NCBI GenBank assembly: GCA_016178595.1
Contig: JACOSY010000014.1
Span: forward strand, 68,256-132,255
DNA from: Ignavibacteria bacterium
Lineage (GTDB): Bacteria > Bacteroidota > Ignavibacteria > UBA10030 > SZUA-254
Length of the DNA: 64,000 nt
Direction: 5' to 3'
The translations under genes were made by a program, and so were the position numbers. Below are positions 27,815 through 36,392 of this stretch, one piece after another. Positions within the stretch are counted from its first letter, which is position 1, and each line of letters begins with the position of its first letter. Under the pieces are notes generated by a model. The model had not been told where the DNA came from and did no database searches. It saw only the letters and a list, made by a program, of their open reading frames with translations.

Positions 27815-27848
27815 AAAAACCTCTCGTAGCGTAGCGAGAGGTTTTTTT
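27815..27848. terminator. Bidirectional terminator between the cytochrome operon and the purine phosphorylase gene
   Basis: AAAAACCTCTCG-TAGCGTAG-CGAGAGGTTTTTTT: a 9-bp stem with A-run and T-run on either side, so it can serve both convergent transcripts. Confidence 0.88.
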
Positions 27849-27870
27849 ATTGGAGATGCCCAACCGTCGC

Positions 27871-28686
27871 TTACTCAAGTCGCTCGATGATTGCATCAAG
27901 AAGAGTGCTGAAGGAATGTTGCACCTGGCGCGCCACCTCCGTTACCTCACGATGCGTGAGTTTCTGATTTGTCATACCCGTACTGAGATTCGTGATACAC
28001 GAAATTCCGCCAACGCGCATACCGAGTGCGTGTGCAAGTGAAGCTTCATTGACGGTCGACATTCCCACGGCGTCTGCTCCGATCATCTTCGACATTCGCA
28101 CCTCGGCTGCAGTTTCATACGATGGTCCCTGCACTCCGCAGTACACCCCTCTCTTCAAGGATATTCCTTTCGATTGGGCTGCGTCCGCGATGAGCGCCTG
28201 AAGTGCGGGATCGTAGACGGGAGTGTTATGATGGTGAGGCATATAGCCGCGGATTGCGTTTTTAAAGGTGAGGTTGATATGGTCCGTGATGAGCATAAGA
28301 TCGGCCGGCTTAAAGCCGGGGTTAACTCCGCCGGCGGCATTAGTAACAAGTAACGTACGGACGCCGAGTGCCCGTGCAACTCGTATCGGGTAAAGAATGG
28401 ATTCGATGTTGCCGCTCTCGTAATAGTGTACCCTTCCCTGAAAGACCAGGAGAGTTTTCCCATGTAGTTTCCCGATCAGAAATTTGCCGCTATGTCCTTC
28501 AATAGTCGACGTTGGATAATGAGGAATCGCTGCCGTGTTCATCGCCTGTGTCGATGCCATGGAGTCTGCAAAATAGCCAAGACCCGAGCCGAGCACTATT
28601 CCAATACGTGGCCGCTGCCGTATTGTTTGTCGAATAAAGCTGACAGATTCCTTGAGCTTCCGCTCGATGAAACGTTCGTTATTCAT
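27871..28686 (-). CDS. Purine nucleoside phosphorylase
   Basis: A 271-residue trimeric-type phosphorylase that splits inosine or guanosine to base and ribose 1-phosphate. Seen: PRIGIVLGSGLGYFAD (phosphate loop), GHSGKFLIGKLHGKTLLVFQGR with the family's active-site His, LLVTNAAGGVNPGFKPADLMLITDHINL, GVYCGVQGPSYET, and MIGADAVGMSTVNE. Start ATG 28686 chosen: the longer frame upstream runs into the permease gene and has no homologous residues. Last gene of a nucleoside uptake and salvage operon; 12 bp after the permease stop. Confidence 0.95.
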   Translation of the reverse strand: MNNERFIERKLKESVSFIRQTIRQRPRIGIVLGSGLGYFADSMASTQAMNTAAIPHYPTSTIEGHSGKFLIGKLHGKTLLVFQGRVHYYESGNIESILYPIRVARALGVRTLLVTNAAGGVNPGFKPADLMLITDHINLTFKNAIRGYMPHHHNTPVYDPALQALIADAAQSKGISLKRGVYCGVQGPSYETAAEVRMSKMIGADAVGMSTVNEASLAHALGMRVGGISCITNLSTGMTNQKLTHREVTEVARQVQHSFSTLLDAIIERLE

Positions 28687-28697
28687 GAAGGCTCTGC

Positions 28698-29597
28698 CTA
28701 CGCACTCTCTTTTTCGTACGGAATACCATCTGCGGCTGGTGCGGTTGCACGACCGATGAAGCCGCAGAGGATGATCATCGTCAGGAGATAGGGGATCATT
28801 TGAATAAGCTGCGCTACATTCGATTGCTCTTGTAACACAAGCGACAAACTCTCGGCAAAGCCGAAGAGGAGCGATGCGGCGACTGCTCCAATAGGGGTCC
28901 ACTTTCCAATGATCATCGCAGCAAGAGCAATGAAACCCCGCCCCGCCGCCATACCGTCGGTAAAGCTATGCTGATCGAGTGCCAGCCAAGCGCCGGCGAG
29001 CCCGGTAAACGCACCGCTGAGTAATACTCCAATGTGACGCATCTTGTCAACGGATATCCCGAGTGTATCAGCAGCTTCCGGATGCTCACCCACCGCACGG
29101 AGGCGTAAGCCAAAACGTGTTCGAAATAATGTGAAGTGTGATATGAGCAGGAGGAAGAGCGTGCAAAAAAGAAATGGATTGCCGAGTATAGGCAAAGCGG
29201 GGAGAAATGTCCATTGCTCAAGACCTACAATCCGCGCAGAATTACTTGAGCTATTGAAGATGAGCTGGCAGAAAAACTTTGTGATCCCTAGGGCAAAGAG
29301 GTTAATTCCAATGCCGCTGACGATCTGGTCGGCTTTGAATGTAACTGAGACGATACTGTGAAAGAGCGCCGTGAGAATTCCGGCGCTAATACCACAGAGA
29401 ATCCCTACCAGGACGCTTTCGGTATAGAATACACCGACAGTCGTCGCGAATGCGCTTATAAGCAGAATTCCTTCCAAGGCAATATTGACAACACCGCCGC
29501 GTTCACTAAACGTAGCTCCGAGGGCAGGCAGTGCGTAGGGTATAGATATCCTGAGCGATTGGGCAAGAAAGGCGATATTAAGGATGGATTCAAGCAT
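28698..29597 (-). CDS. Nucleoside ABC transporter permease (BmpC/NupQ-like)
   Basis: A 299-residue inner membrane permease with eight or more helices. Seen: IPYALPALGATFSERGGVVNIALEGILL, the standard opening of the family with the ERGG...NIALEG segment, the EAA-like loop RLRAVGEHPEAADTLGISVDKMRH, and GLAGAWLALDQHSFTDGMAAGRGFIALA. Overlaps the preceding permease by 8 bases, so expression is coupled. Pairs with the other permease, the double ATPase and the BmpA-type binding protein to import nucleosides. Confidence 0.92.
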   Translation of the reverse strand: MLESILNIAFLAQSLRISIPYALPALGATFSERGGVVNIALEGILLISAFATTVGVFYTESVLVGILCGISAGILTALFHSIVSVTFKADQIVSGIGINLFALGITKFFCQLIFNSSSNSARIVGLEQWTFLPALPILGNPFLFCTLFLLLISHFTLFRTRFGLRLRAVGEHPEAADTLGISVDKMRHIGVLLSGAFTGLAGAWLALDQHSFTDGMAAGRGFIALAAMIIGKWTPIGAVAASLLFGFAESLSLVLQEQSNVAQLIQMIPYLLTMIILCGFIGRATAPAADGIPYEKESA

Positions 29598-30663
29598 GAA
29601 CCTCGGCAGCGACGGATTGCTTTTGGAGTCGAACCATATGACGATCTATTACTTTGCTCAAAACGATGATGCAAAGTATGACGATGGCTTGCAGAATGTT
29701 TGCCAACTCTTTTGGGACAATCGTATTAATCGTAAGACTGCCATATTGCAGAATGCCGAAAAAGATTGATGTCAACACGATACCGATTGGGTTATTGCGT
29801 GCAAGCAATGCAACTGCTATACCGATAAAGCCTGCACCCTCGGAAAAACCAAGCTCAAAATAATGTTTGTATCCCATTACGAAATTCATTCCTGCCAGAC
29901 CCGCCAGGCCGCCACCAAGTGTGAGTGTACCAATCATGTGACGTTCTACGTGTATGCCAGCATACCGTGCCGCATTGAGGTTGAGCCCAGTCGCACGAAG
30001 TTCATATCCCAGACTAGTCTTCCAGAGGTAGACATGAAGTAGAAGGGCGGCACCAATTGCGATGAAAAGACTCAGGTTGACCGGCGCACCGTGAAAGCTC
30101 TCAAAAAAGAAATCGAGGCGTGAGAGATGCGCCGCAGGGACAATGTCGGGTGTGTGAACAGTAGCAGGAACAAAGAATACATTGCTTACGAAATAGTTCA
30201 CAAGAGCGGCCGCAATAAAATTCATCATGATCGTGTTGATGACTTCATGTGCACCAAACGTAGCCTTGAGCAGACCCGGAATTATTCCCCAGCATGCTCC
30301 GCCAATGAAACCGGCTAATATGCAAAGTGGAAGCAAAAAAATCGCCGGCAGGATTCCAAAAACATTCCCGACAAAGGCTATGCAAAATGCGCCGATGATA
30401 AGTTGGCCCTCGGCTCCGATATTGAACAAACCGGCACGGAAGCAGATCGCAGAAGCGAGTCCGGTGAATATCAAGGGAGTTGCCTTGAAAAGTACTTGAC
30501 CGATTCCGTAGGCATTCCCAAGTGTATCGGAAAAAAATTGGCTATAGACTGCCAAAGGATCTTTTCCAATGATAGCGATAAAAATCCCTCCGATTGCAAA
30601 AGAAATGATTAACGCAAGTACTGGACCAGCTATGTTATATCCAAGTTTTGTTAAAGTTTGCAT
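29590..30663 (-). CDS. Nucleoside ABC transporter permease (BmpD/NupP-like)
   Basis: A 357-residue permease with about ten hydrophobic segments. Seen: DTLGNAYGIGQVLFKATPLIFTGLASAICFRAGLFNIGAEGQLIIGA (family opening with FNIGAEGQ), the loop LRATGLNLNAARYAGIHVERHM, and GGLAGLAGMNFVMGYKHYFELG followed by GFIGIAVALLARNNPIG. ATG at 30663 (7 bp after the ATPase stop) preferred to a GTG at 30693 that would overlap the ATPase. Works with the neighbouring permease and ATPase. Confidence 0.92.
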   Translation of the reverse strand: MQTLTKLGYNIAGPVLALIISFAIGGIFIAIIGKDPLAVYSQFFSDTLGNAYGIGQVLFKATPLIFTGLASAICFRAGLFNIGAEGQLIIGAFCIAFVGNVFGILPAIFLLPLCILAGFIGGACWGIIPGLLKATFGAHEVINTIMMNFIAAALVNYFVSNVFFVPATVHTPDIVPAAHLSRLDFFFESFHGAPVNLSLFIAIGAALLLHVYLWKTSLGYELRATGLNLNAARYAGIHVERHMIGTLTLGGGLAGLAGMNFVMGYKHYFELGFSEGAGFIGIAVALLARNNPIGIVLTSIFFGILQYGSLTINTIVPKELANILQAIVILCIIVLSKVIDRHMVRLQKQSVAAEVHA

Positions 30664-30670
30664 TTGAGTG

Positions 30671-32176
30671 TTATGCAGATTTTTTTTTCGCACCGGTCAT
30701 GTACATTCCAATCTCACGTTCGTCTGTATCCGCTGTCAGGAATACCTTCGTAATTTCCCCTTCATACATGACTGCGATACGGTCCGAGAGTTTCAAGATT
30801 TCTCCGAGATCGGACGAGACAAGGAGTATTGCTTTTCCCTTGTTTCTTTCGCTGATTAATGAATTGTGGATGAAATCGATAGCACGGATATCAAGGCCAC
30901 GAGTCGGTTGGCTTGCGACGATCAACGGAACATTCTTCGATAACTCGCGAGCAACAACAATTTTTTGCTGGTTTCCTCCAGAAAAGTTTCTCGCCGGGAG
31001 GGATAATTCTTCAGGTCGGATATCAAATGAATGTATCAGTTCACTCGAATAAGATCGAGTTTCAGAATCCTGAAGAAAATAATAATGTCGAAATCGTAAC
31101 TCTTGTTGTCGTCCAAGGATAAGATTTTCCTGTAATGTAAAATCAAGAATAAGACCAAACCGTAATCGATCTTCCGGGATGTGAGCAAGTGCTTGATGAC
31201 CATGTGTGGGCGAGAGGGAATGGGAGCCGATGGATATTTCCCCGACTTGAAATGGACGCAGGCCTGCGATGACTTGGACAAGCTCACTCTGTCCATTTCC
31301 CTCAACACCGGCGATCCCGATAATTTCACCTTCTTTGACGTTCAGCGAGACATTCCTAACAGCAAGAACTCCTCTGTCGCCTTTTGCAGAAACCTGCTCC
31401 ATGATGAGAATGTCTTTGTGTGCGATGAATGGCCTCTTCGAAATCGGCGGGCCGATCTCTTCTCCAATCATTAGTCGTGCAAGTTCCGTCTGCGTAGTAG
31501 ACTTTGTTTCTCGTGTACCCACGATCTTGCCATGTCGCATGATTGTTATACGATTGCTAATGGTCATGACCTCGGAGAGCTTATGAGTAATGAGAATAAT
31601 TGTTTTCCCTTCACTTTTAAGTTGAAGAAGTACTTTGAAGAGGTCGTCAATTTCCTGTGGAGTAAGAATCGGTGTCGGCTCGTCGAGTATAATAATTTGA
31701 GCGTTACGATAAAGAATCTTGAGAATCTCGATACGCTGTTGGAATCCGATCGAGACTTGTTCGATCTTTGCAGAAGGATCTATATGTAAACGGTATGTTT
31801 GCGATAATTCAGTAAGTTGTTTCGCTGCAAGAGGAAGATTTAAAATCCCTAATCTGTTTGTTTCCTCTTTTCCAAGAATGATATTCTCAGTCACCGTCAA
31901 AGGAGGAATAAGCATGAAGTGTTGGTGGACCATGCCGACACCGAGTGTTATAGCATCGGAAGGTTTCTGAATTTTGACTTCGCGGCCATTGATATAAATT
32001 TGACCGGCATCGGGTGTGTAGAAGCCGTACAAGATGCGCATGAGAGTGGATTTTCCAGCACCATTCTCGCCGATCAGAGCATGTATCTCGCCTTCGTGAA
32101 CCTGAAAATCTACTTGGTGATTTGCTGTAAAGTGGCCAAAACGCTTCGTGATATGTTGCATCTCAACAGCGTACAT
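30671..32176 (-). CDS. Nucleoside ABC transporter ATP-binding protein, double ATPase (NupO-like)
   Basis: A 501-residue protein with two fused ABC domains. Domain 1 (about 1-230): Walker A GENGAGKST, Q-loop region VGMVHQHFML, Walker B IIILDEPTPILTP; the signature is the degenerate QVSIGFQQR. Domain 2 (about 250-490): degenerate Walker A GVEGNGQSE, good signature NFSGGNQQK and weak Walker B PLIVASQPTRGLD. This asymmetry is normal for sugar and nucleoside importers of this type. Encoded between the binding protein and two permeases, so it energises nucleoside uptake. Confidence 0.94.
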   Translation of the reverse strand: MYAVEMQHITKRFGHFTANHQVDFQVHEGEIHALIGENGAGKSTLMRILYGFYTPDAGQIYINGREVKIQKPSDAITLGVGMVHQHFMLIPPLTVTENIILGKEETNRLGILNLPLAAKQLTELSQTYRLHIDPSAKIEQVSIGFQQRIEILKILYRNAQIIILDEPTPILTPQEIDDLFKVLLQLKSEGKTIILITHKLSEVMTISNRITIMRHGKIVGTRETKSTTQTELARLMIGEEIGPPISKRPFIAHKDILIMEQVSAKGDRGVLAVRNVSLNVKEGEIIGIAGVEGNGQSELVQVIAGLRPFQVGEISIGSHSLSPTHGHQALAHIPEDRLRFGLILDFTLQENLILGRQQELRFRHYYFLQDSETRSYSSELIHSFDIRPEELSLPARNFSGGNQQKIVVARELSKNVPLIVASQPTRGLDIRAIDFIHNSLISERNKGKAILLVSSDLGEILKLSDRIAVMYEGEITKVFLTADTDEREIGMYMTGAKKKSA

Positions 32177-32194
32177 GCGGGAGGGAGCATGTTA

Positions 32195-33211
32195 TTATTG
32201 GTAGGGAACGGTTATTTCACCCGAGACAATCTTCCTGCGGGTCTCTTCAACTTTGGTGTGAACATCATCTGGAATGAGGCTCTTATTATTTTGGTCATAC
32301 ACGTAGTCGACGCCATTTGACTTAAGATCGAATATCATAGCGCGTCCACCAACGAATGTACTTTCCTTAGCAGCTTTGATCGACTGAAAAACTGCAGTAT
32401 CAACAATTTTTGTCATACTCGTAAGGATGTTTCCTGGCGCTTCATGATACTGATCGGAATCAACGCCTATCGCAAGTTTCTTCAGCTCGCGTGCCGCCTC
32501 AAAAACCCCCAATCCGGTGACGCCAGAAGCATGGTAGATAATATCAGCGCCTCGTGTGTACTGACCCAGTGCCAGTTCTTTCCCTTTGCCCGGGTTCTTA
32601 AAAGCTTCTCCGGTTGTGCCTGCATAACCCACTAACACCTCGCACTTCGGATTCGCGTATCTTGCTCCTGCAATATATCCAGCCTCAAATTTTTTGATGA
32701 GAGGCGATTGCATTCCACCAATAAAGCCAATGACATTTGTCTTTGTGAGAAGTGCTGCAAGAGTACCCACGAGAAATGAGCCTTCTTCTTCTCTAAAGAG
32801 AAGAGCAACGAGGTTGGGTGGGAGCGGCCTTGTCGAGTCATAAGTATAATCGACACAGGCAAATTTCTTTGAAGGAAATTCTCTTGCAATTGTCGTGATA
32901 TCATCTGTAAAAATAAAGCCAATACCGAAGATTAAAGCAATATCTTTATGATTCGCTAATTGACGAAGTGCAGCCTCTCTATCAGCTCCCGGTCCCGGTT
33001 CGATATACTCGAAATCCATGCCGAGTTCTTTCTTAGCCTTCTCAAGTCCACGGTATGCGGCATCATTAAATGATTTATCACCCCGACCACCAACATCGAA
33101 GACAAGTCCAACCTTCATCTTCGTTGGTTGTTCCTGCTGGTCTGCTTTTCTAGCACATCCGACAAGGAAGAGAATAAGTGTTATAGTAAGAAGAAGAGTG
33201 AATAATCTCAT
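32195..33211 (-). CDS. BmpA-family nucleoside-binding lipoprotein
   Basis: A 338-residue periplasmic or surface lipoprotein. Signal with lipobox FLVGCAR, then KMKVGLVFDVGGRGDKSFNDAAYRGL, the standard Bmp/PnrA opening, followed by IALIFGIGFIFTDDI, GFIGGMQSPLIKKFEAGYIAGARYANP and YHASGVTGLGVFEAA. The ATG at 33211 has GAGG six bases upstream; earlier ATG (33217) and TTG (33223) codons are less well placed. Its start abuts the thymidine kinase stop. It would deliver purine or pyrimidine nucleosides to the ABC importer. Confidence 0.93.
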   Translation of the reverse strand: MRLFTLLLTITLILFLVGCARKADQQEQPTKMKVGLVFDVGGRGDKSFNDAAYRGLEKAKKELGMDFEYIEPGPGADREAALRQLANHKDIALIFGIGFIFTDDITTIAREFPSKKFACVDYTYDSTRPLPPNLVALLFREEEGSFLVGTLAALLTKTNVIGFIGGMQSPLIKKFEAGYIAGARYANPKCEVLVGYAGTTGEAFKNPGKGKELALGQYTRGADIIYHASGVTGLGVFEAARELKKLAIGVDSDQYHEAPGNILTSMTKIVDTAVFQSIKAAKESTFVGGRAMIFDLKSNGVDYVYDQNNKSLIPDDVHTKVEETRRKIVSGEITVPYQ

Positions 33212-33219
33212 GAGCATCC

Positions 33220-33801
33220 TCAATCTACATCATTTGGTGGAACGAAACACTTACGACATCGTGCTTCATAGACATTGTGTGCTCCCACAACGACAAGCTC
33301 GTGCTGATTCGTAATGCGTTGTGTACGATCTGCGGGATTTCCGCAAACCATACAAATTGCCAGAGTCTTTGTGATGTACTCTGCAACGGCAAGGAGTTGG
33401 GGCATCGGCTCGAAGGGCTTTCCACGATAGTCTTGATCGAGTCCAGCAACGATGACGCGCTTACCCATGTCAGCCAATTTTTCGCACACTGCGACTAAGT
33501 CCGATGAGAAGAATTGTCCTTCATCGATCCCAATAACTTGAGCGTCTTTCGATAACTGAATAATTTCCTGTGGATTATCAATTACAGTTGAAATTAAGGA
33601 TTGCTCGCTATGCGAAACAATATGGTTCATACTATAGCGATTATCGATCCGTGGCTTAAAGATCATTACTTTCTGCTTTGCGATTTGAGCTCGTCTTAGC
33701 CGTCGAATGAGTTCTTCTGTTTTGCCACTAAACATACATCCACTTACTACTTCAATCCAGCCAGTGTTTTGCGGTGTATTATGTAGTGTTACATCTTCCA
33801 T
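33220..33801 (-). CDS. tdk: Thymidine kinase
   Basis: A 193-residue type II thymidine kinase that phosphorylates imported thymidine. Walker A VSGCMFSGKTEELIRRLRR, RIDNRYS, the DEGQFF segment (catalytic Glu), the lid and a zinc site made by CMVCGNPADRTQR and CRKC. The ATG at 33801 follows the cytidine deaminase stop (TGA-G-ATG), so it is preferred over an upstream start inside cdd. Part of the salvage operon. Confidence 0.96.
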   Translation of the reverse strand: MEDVTLHNTPQNTGWIEVVSGCMFSGKTEELIRRLRRAQIAKQKVMIFKPRIDNRYSMNHIVSHSEQSLISTVIDNPQEIIQLSKDAQVIGIDEGQFFSSDLVAVCEKLADMGKRVIVAGLDQDYRGKPFEPMPQLLAVAEYITKTLAICMVCGNPADRTQRITNQHELVVVGAHNVYEARCRKCFVPPNDVD

Positions 33802-33802
33802 C

Positions 33803-34213
33803 TCATGTTTTTCGGGGGAATTTTCGAAGTGCGTATTTGGTGAATGGAAGTGGGAGAAGCTCACTCGACTTCATGATTTTCATTGCCCCGTCATTGCTGG
33901 TTAAGATTATATCTATATCACCAGCAAGATCCATAATGACTTGACGGCAGGCACCACAAGGCGGAATGAGTTCATCGGAATCACTTGTGATCGCTAGTGC
34001 TGTGAATGTAGGCCTTGACTCAGAAAGTGCCTTGAAGAGAGCGGTGCGCTCGGCGCAGATGGTAAGGCTATAAGAACTATTCTCGATATTGCATCCGGTG
34101 TAAATCTTCCCAGACTTAGTGAGAACGGCTGCTCCGACCCGGAAGTTTGAGTACGGCGCGTATGAGTATCGTTTAGCTTTTTTCGCAGCTTGTACGAGAG
34201 TTGAGTACTTCAC
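33803..34213 (-). CDS. cdd: Cytidine deaminase
   Basis: A 136-residue tetrameric-type enzyme converting cytidine to uridine. Zinc and catalytic residues: TICAERTALF (Cys, Glu) and PPCGACRQVI (two Cys); substrate residues in TGCNIENSSYSLT. Starts with GTG (34213); YSTLVQAAKKAKRYSYAPYSNFRVGAAV is the standard N-terminus. First gene of the salvage operon, downstream of a predicted promoter at 34271-34243. Confidence 0.96.
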   Translation of the reverse strand: MKYSTLVQAAKKAKRYSYAPYSNFRVGAAVLTKSGKIYTGCNIENSSYSLTICAERTALFKALSESRPTFTALAITSDSDELIPPCGACRQVIMDLAGDIDIILTSNDGAMKIMKSSELLPLPFTKYALRKFPRKT

Positions 34214-34242
34214 GTATCTTTAATCATGAATAGAGCACGCAA

Positions 34243-34271
34243 AATATAGGTAAATTGACTCTGAGAATCAA
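34243..34271 (-). promoter_or_regulatory. Predicted promoter of the nucleoside salvage operon
   Basis: Minus strand TTGATT (34271-34266), 17-nt spacer, TATATT (34248-34243); the -35 overlaps the stop codon of the upstream methyltransferase gene. The cdd start is 30 bp downstream of the -10. Confidence 0.6.
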
Positions 34272-34951
34272 GGAGCCTTTTCCGCACGAACGATGATGAG
34301 CCTTTCGAAAAAGAGATTTTTCTCACGCACTCGTTGAAATGAAAAACAGGATTGTCTAAAGAGATCCTTCAGCAATTCAATATCCATGTCAGAAGAGAAG
34401 ATACAAAACACTTTTCCTGTCGGTGTGAGATAATGGGCTGCCCTGGGAATGAACAATCGTAGCACTTGATAGTCATTTCCACCCTTCCATGCTGTTTCTG
34501 AAGCATCGAGTGGTAACCCTTTGTAAAATGGTGGATTGAAAAATATGTATTCAAACTTCTCTTGATCTTCAATCGTTTCGAACAGATTACTCAACTGCAC
34601 ACTGATGGTGGAAGCCAACTCATTCAACTCGGCATTTCTACGCGTAGCGTGAACGGCAACAGGATTGATGTCGATACTGCGAACCCGGGCACCTCTTGAA
34701 GCGGCAACAAGGGAGAGGATGCCGGAACCACATCCCATATCAAGTACATTGAGTGAATCGAGCTTAAGCTCTTGAATATAATGGGCAAAAAACTTGCTGC
34801 TGAAGTAAAGTTGCGGATGAAAAACACTCGGTGGAACTTCAAGCTCAAAGCCGAGCAATGTTGTCTTGTCATTCCTCAGAAGTTTCGGTTTGGCATACAG
34901 GTGATAAAGCAGCAAAAAAAAAGCTCGTCTGAACAAGTTTGAGGCGAGCAT
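34268..34951 (-). CDS. Class I methyltransferase, NPPF-type
   Basis: A 227-residue Rossmann methyltransferase. SAM-binding motif I LNVLDMGCGSGILSL (about 68-82), acidic motif II VRSIDINPVAVHATRRNAELN, and motif IV FNPPFYKG, the N/D-PPY/F active site that methylates planar nitrogen (N6-adenine, Gln or guanine N2; HemK/RsmC-like). N-terminal about 60 residues contain FHPQLYFSSKFFAHYI, as in small-molecule or rRNA methylases. Starts 1 bp after the stop of the radical SAM gene upstream (TAG-A-ATG spacing), so it belongs to that operon; could modify its product or be an rRNA/protein methylase. Confidence 0.82.
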   Translation of the reverse strand: MLASNLFRRAFFLLLYHLYAKPKLLRNDKTTLLGFELEVPPSVFHPQLYFSSKFFAHYIQELKLDSLNVLDMGCGSGILSLVAASRGARVRSIDINPVAVHATRRNAELNELASTISVQLSNLFETIEDQEKFEYIFFNPPFYKGLPLDASETAWKGGNDYQVLRLFIPRAAHYLTPTGKVFCIFSSDMDIELLKDLFRQSCFSFQRVREKNLFFERLIIVRAEKAP

Positions 34952-34952
34952 T

Positions 34953-36392
34953 CTACCAATTTACCCGGTGAAGGAGTTTGTGTCTGACGAAGTTGATGAC
35001 TTCCTTTTCCACAGGAAGCCTATAGTAATCTCTTTTCACTCGTTGCGATGCCAGATATCTTAAAGGCACTAAAATCCCATTTTTTCGCTCCTGCTCCGTG
35101 GCAAATTTTGTGTAAAACTTAAAGCGCTCGACATATTCGCGTTCAGAATTTTTTACCCAATAGCCTGCGTACATGATGAAATCAATGTCACTCCACTCTG
35201 CAAGTGTCTGGGGAACTCGATAGCCTTTCTTCACGATGTACTCGAAGAGCTCAGTCCCCGGGTACGGTGTGAAGAAGAAGATATTGAATTCAAAACGAGG
35301 ATCGATGCGCTTGATCTCTTTGATTGTGTCGAGAGTTTTAAGCGTGTTATCGAATCCTTCTTCCGGAAATCCAACAATAAATCCGAACGAGGCTCCAATT
35401 CCATGCTTCGAGAGTTTTTCTGCCGAGATGATTGCTTCTTCAGCAAGGGTATCTTTCTTCATCAAGTCGAGCATTTCTTGAGAACCTGACTCTGCGCCGA
35501 TCATGACTTTTCGGAGACGCGCGCGCGCGACTTCCTGTAGAAAATCATCGGTGAGCGGTGCAATTTGGTCGGCTCTCGACGTTGCTGCCCAGGTGAAGTT
35601 CATGCCGTGCCGATTGATGCCCGTGCAAAACTCGAGGACGCGATTCCGGTTGGCAAAAAAATTTTCGTCCTGGAAGAGCACGTCGTCTACGCGATACTTC
35701 TTCACTGCTTCGAAGACGTCGAAGAGCATACGTGATCCCTTCAGACCCGACCATCGGCGATTATAGACGTACGGATCTGCACAGAAGGCACAACGATACG
35801 GACAACCTTGTGATGAGTAAAAATCGATTTGTCTCATCCCTTTCAACCGGAAGTATGTCTCGAATGGGACGAGATCGTAGTCGTATGCAGGGAAGTTGTT
35901 GATGTCGATAAATTTGCGTTCTGCGTTCTCATGAAACTTTCCATTCTTGAGATAGGCAAGTCCGAGTACCGTGTCGAAGCCGTCATTCGCATCGAGCGCA
36001 TCCAGTAATTCTAAAAAAGTCATCTCCCCTTGGCCGAAGATGCAGTAATCCGCAAAGCCTTCCCGTATGCACTGTTCGGGATAGATGGAAGGATGCCATC
36101 CGCCCCAGATGACCGGAACATCCGGCGCAACATGCTTCGTCATCTGCGAAATTGCTGCGGCATCTTTGACGGGAGTTCCGGTAATAACGGAAACTCCGAC
36201 ACAAACCGCATCGGGCAAAAGCTCGCGGACTTTGTCATGGGCATGTCGCGTACTCTTTTCAATTCGCGCATCAATAATCTTGACGTCGTACCGTTCACGG
36301 TCAATGACTGAAGCAAGCGCCAGGAATTGAAGCGGCAGGGTGTAGTACGGAGCGGCGGGGTTATAGAAAATGATTGTACGTTTCTTAGGCAT
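34953..36392 (-). CDS. B12-binding-type radical SAM protein, cluster paralogue 4
   Basis: A 479-residue protein. N-terminal cobalamin-binding-like Rossmann domain (about 1-145, with VGVSVITGTP and VPVIWGGWHPSIYPEQ, but no DxHxxG), then a radical SAM core with CPYRCAFC (Cys197, 201, 204), EFNIFFFTPYPGTELFEYI and the ESGSQEMLDLMKK segment. The C-terminus (about 400-479) is basic and unassigned. Such proteins methylate or rearrange unactivated carbons in lipids, hopanoids and natural products; substrate unknown here. Starts 8 bases inside the end of paralogue 3 (ATG in CAGTATGCC) and is followed at 1 bp by a methyltransferase. A TTG start 18 bases earlier is less likely. Confidence 0.85.
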   Translation of the reverse strand: MPKKRTIIFYNPAAPYYTLPLQFLALASVIDRERYDVKIIDARIEKSTRHAHDKVRELLPDAVCVGVSVITGTPVKDAAAISQMTKHVAPDVPVIWGGWHPSIYPEQCIREGFADYCIFGQGEMTFLELLDALDANDGFDTVLGLAYLKNGKFHENAERKFIDINNFPAYDYDLVPFETYFRLKGMRQIDFYSSQGCPYRCAFCADPYVYNRRWSGLKGSRMLFDVFEAVKKYRVDDVLFQDENFFANRNRVLEFCTGINRHGMNFTWAATSRADQIAPLTDDFLQEVARARLRKVMIGAESGSQEMLDLMKKDTLAEEAIISAEKLSKHGIGASFGFIVGFPEEGFDNTLKTLDTIKEIKRIDPRFEFNIFFFTPYPGTELFEYIVKKGYRVPQTLAEWSDIDFIMYAGYWVKNSEREYVERFKFYTKFATEQERKNGILVPLRYLASQRVKRDYYRLPVEKEVINFVRHKLLHRVNW

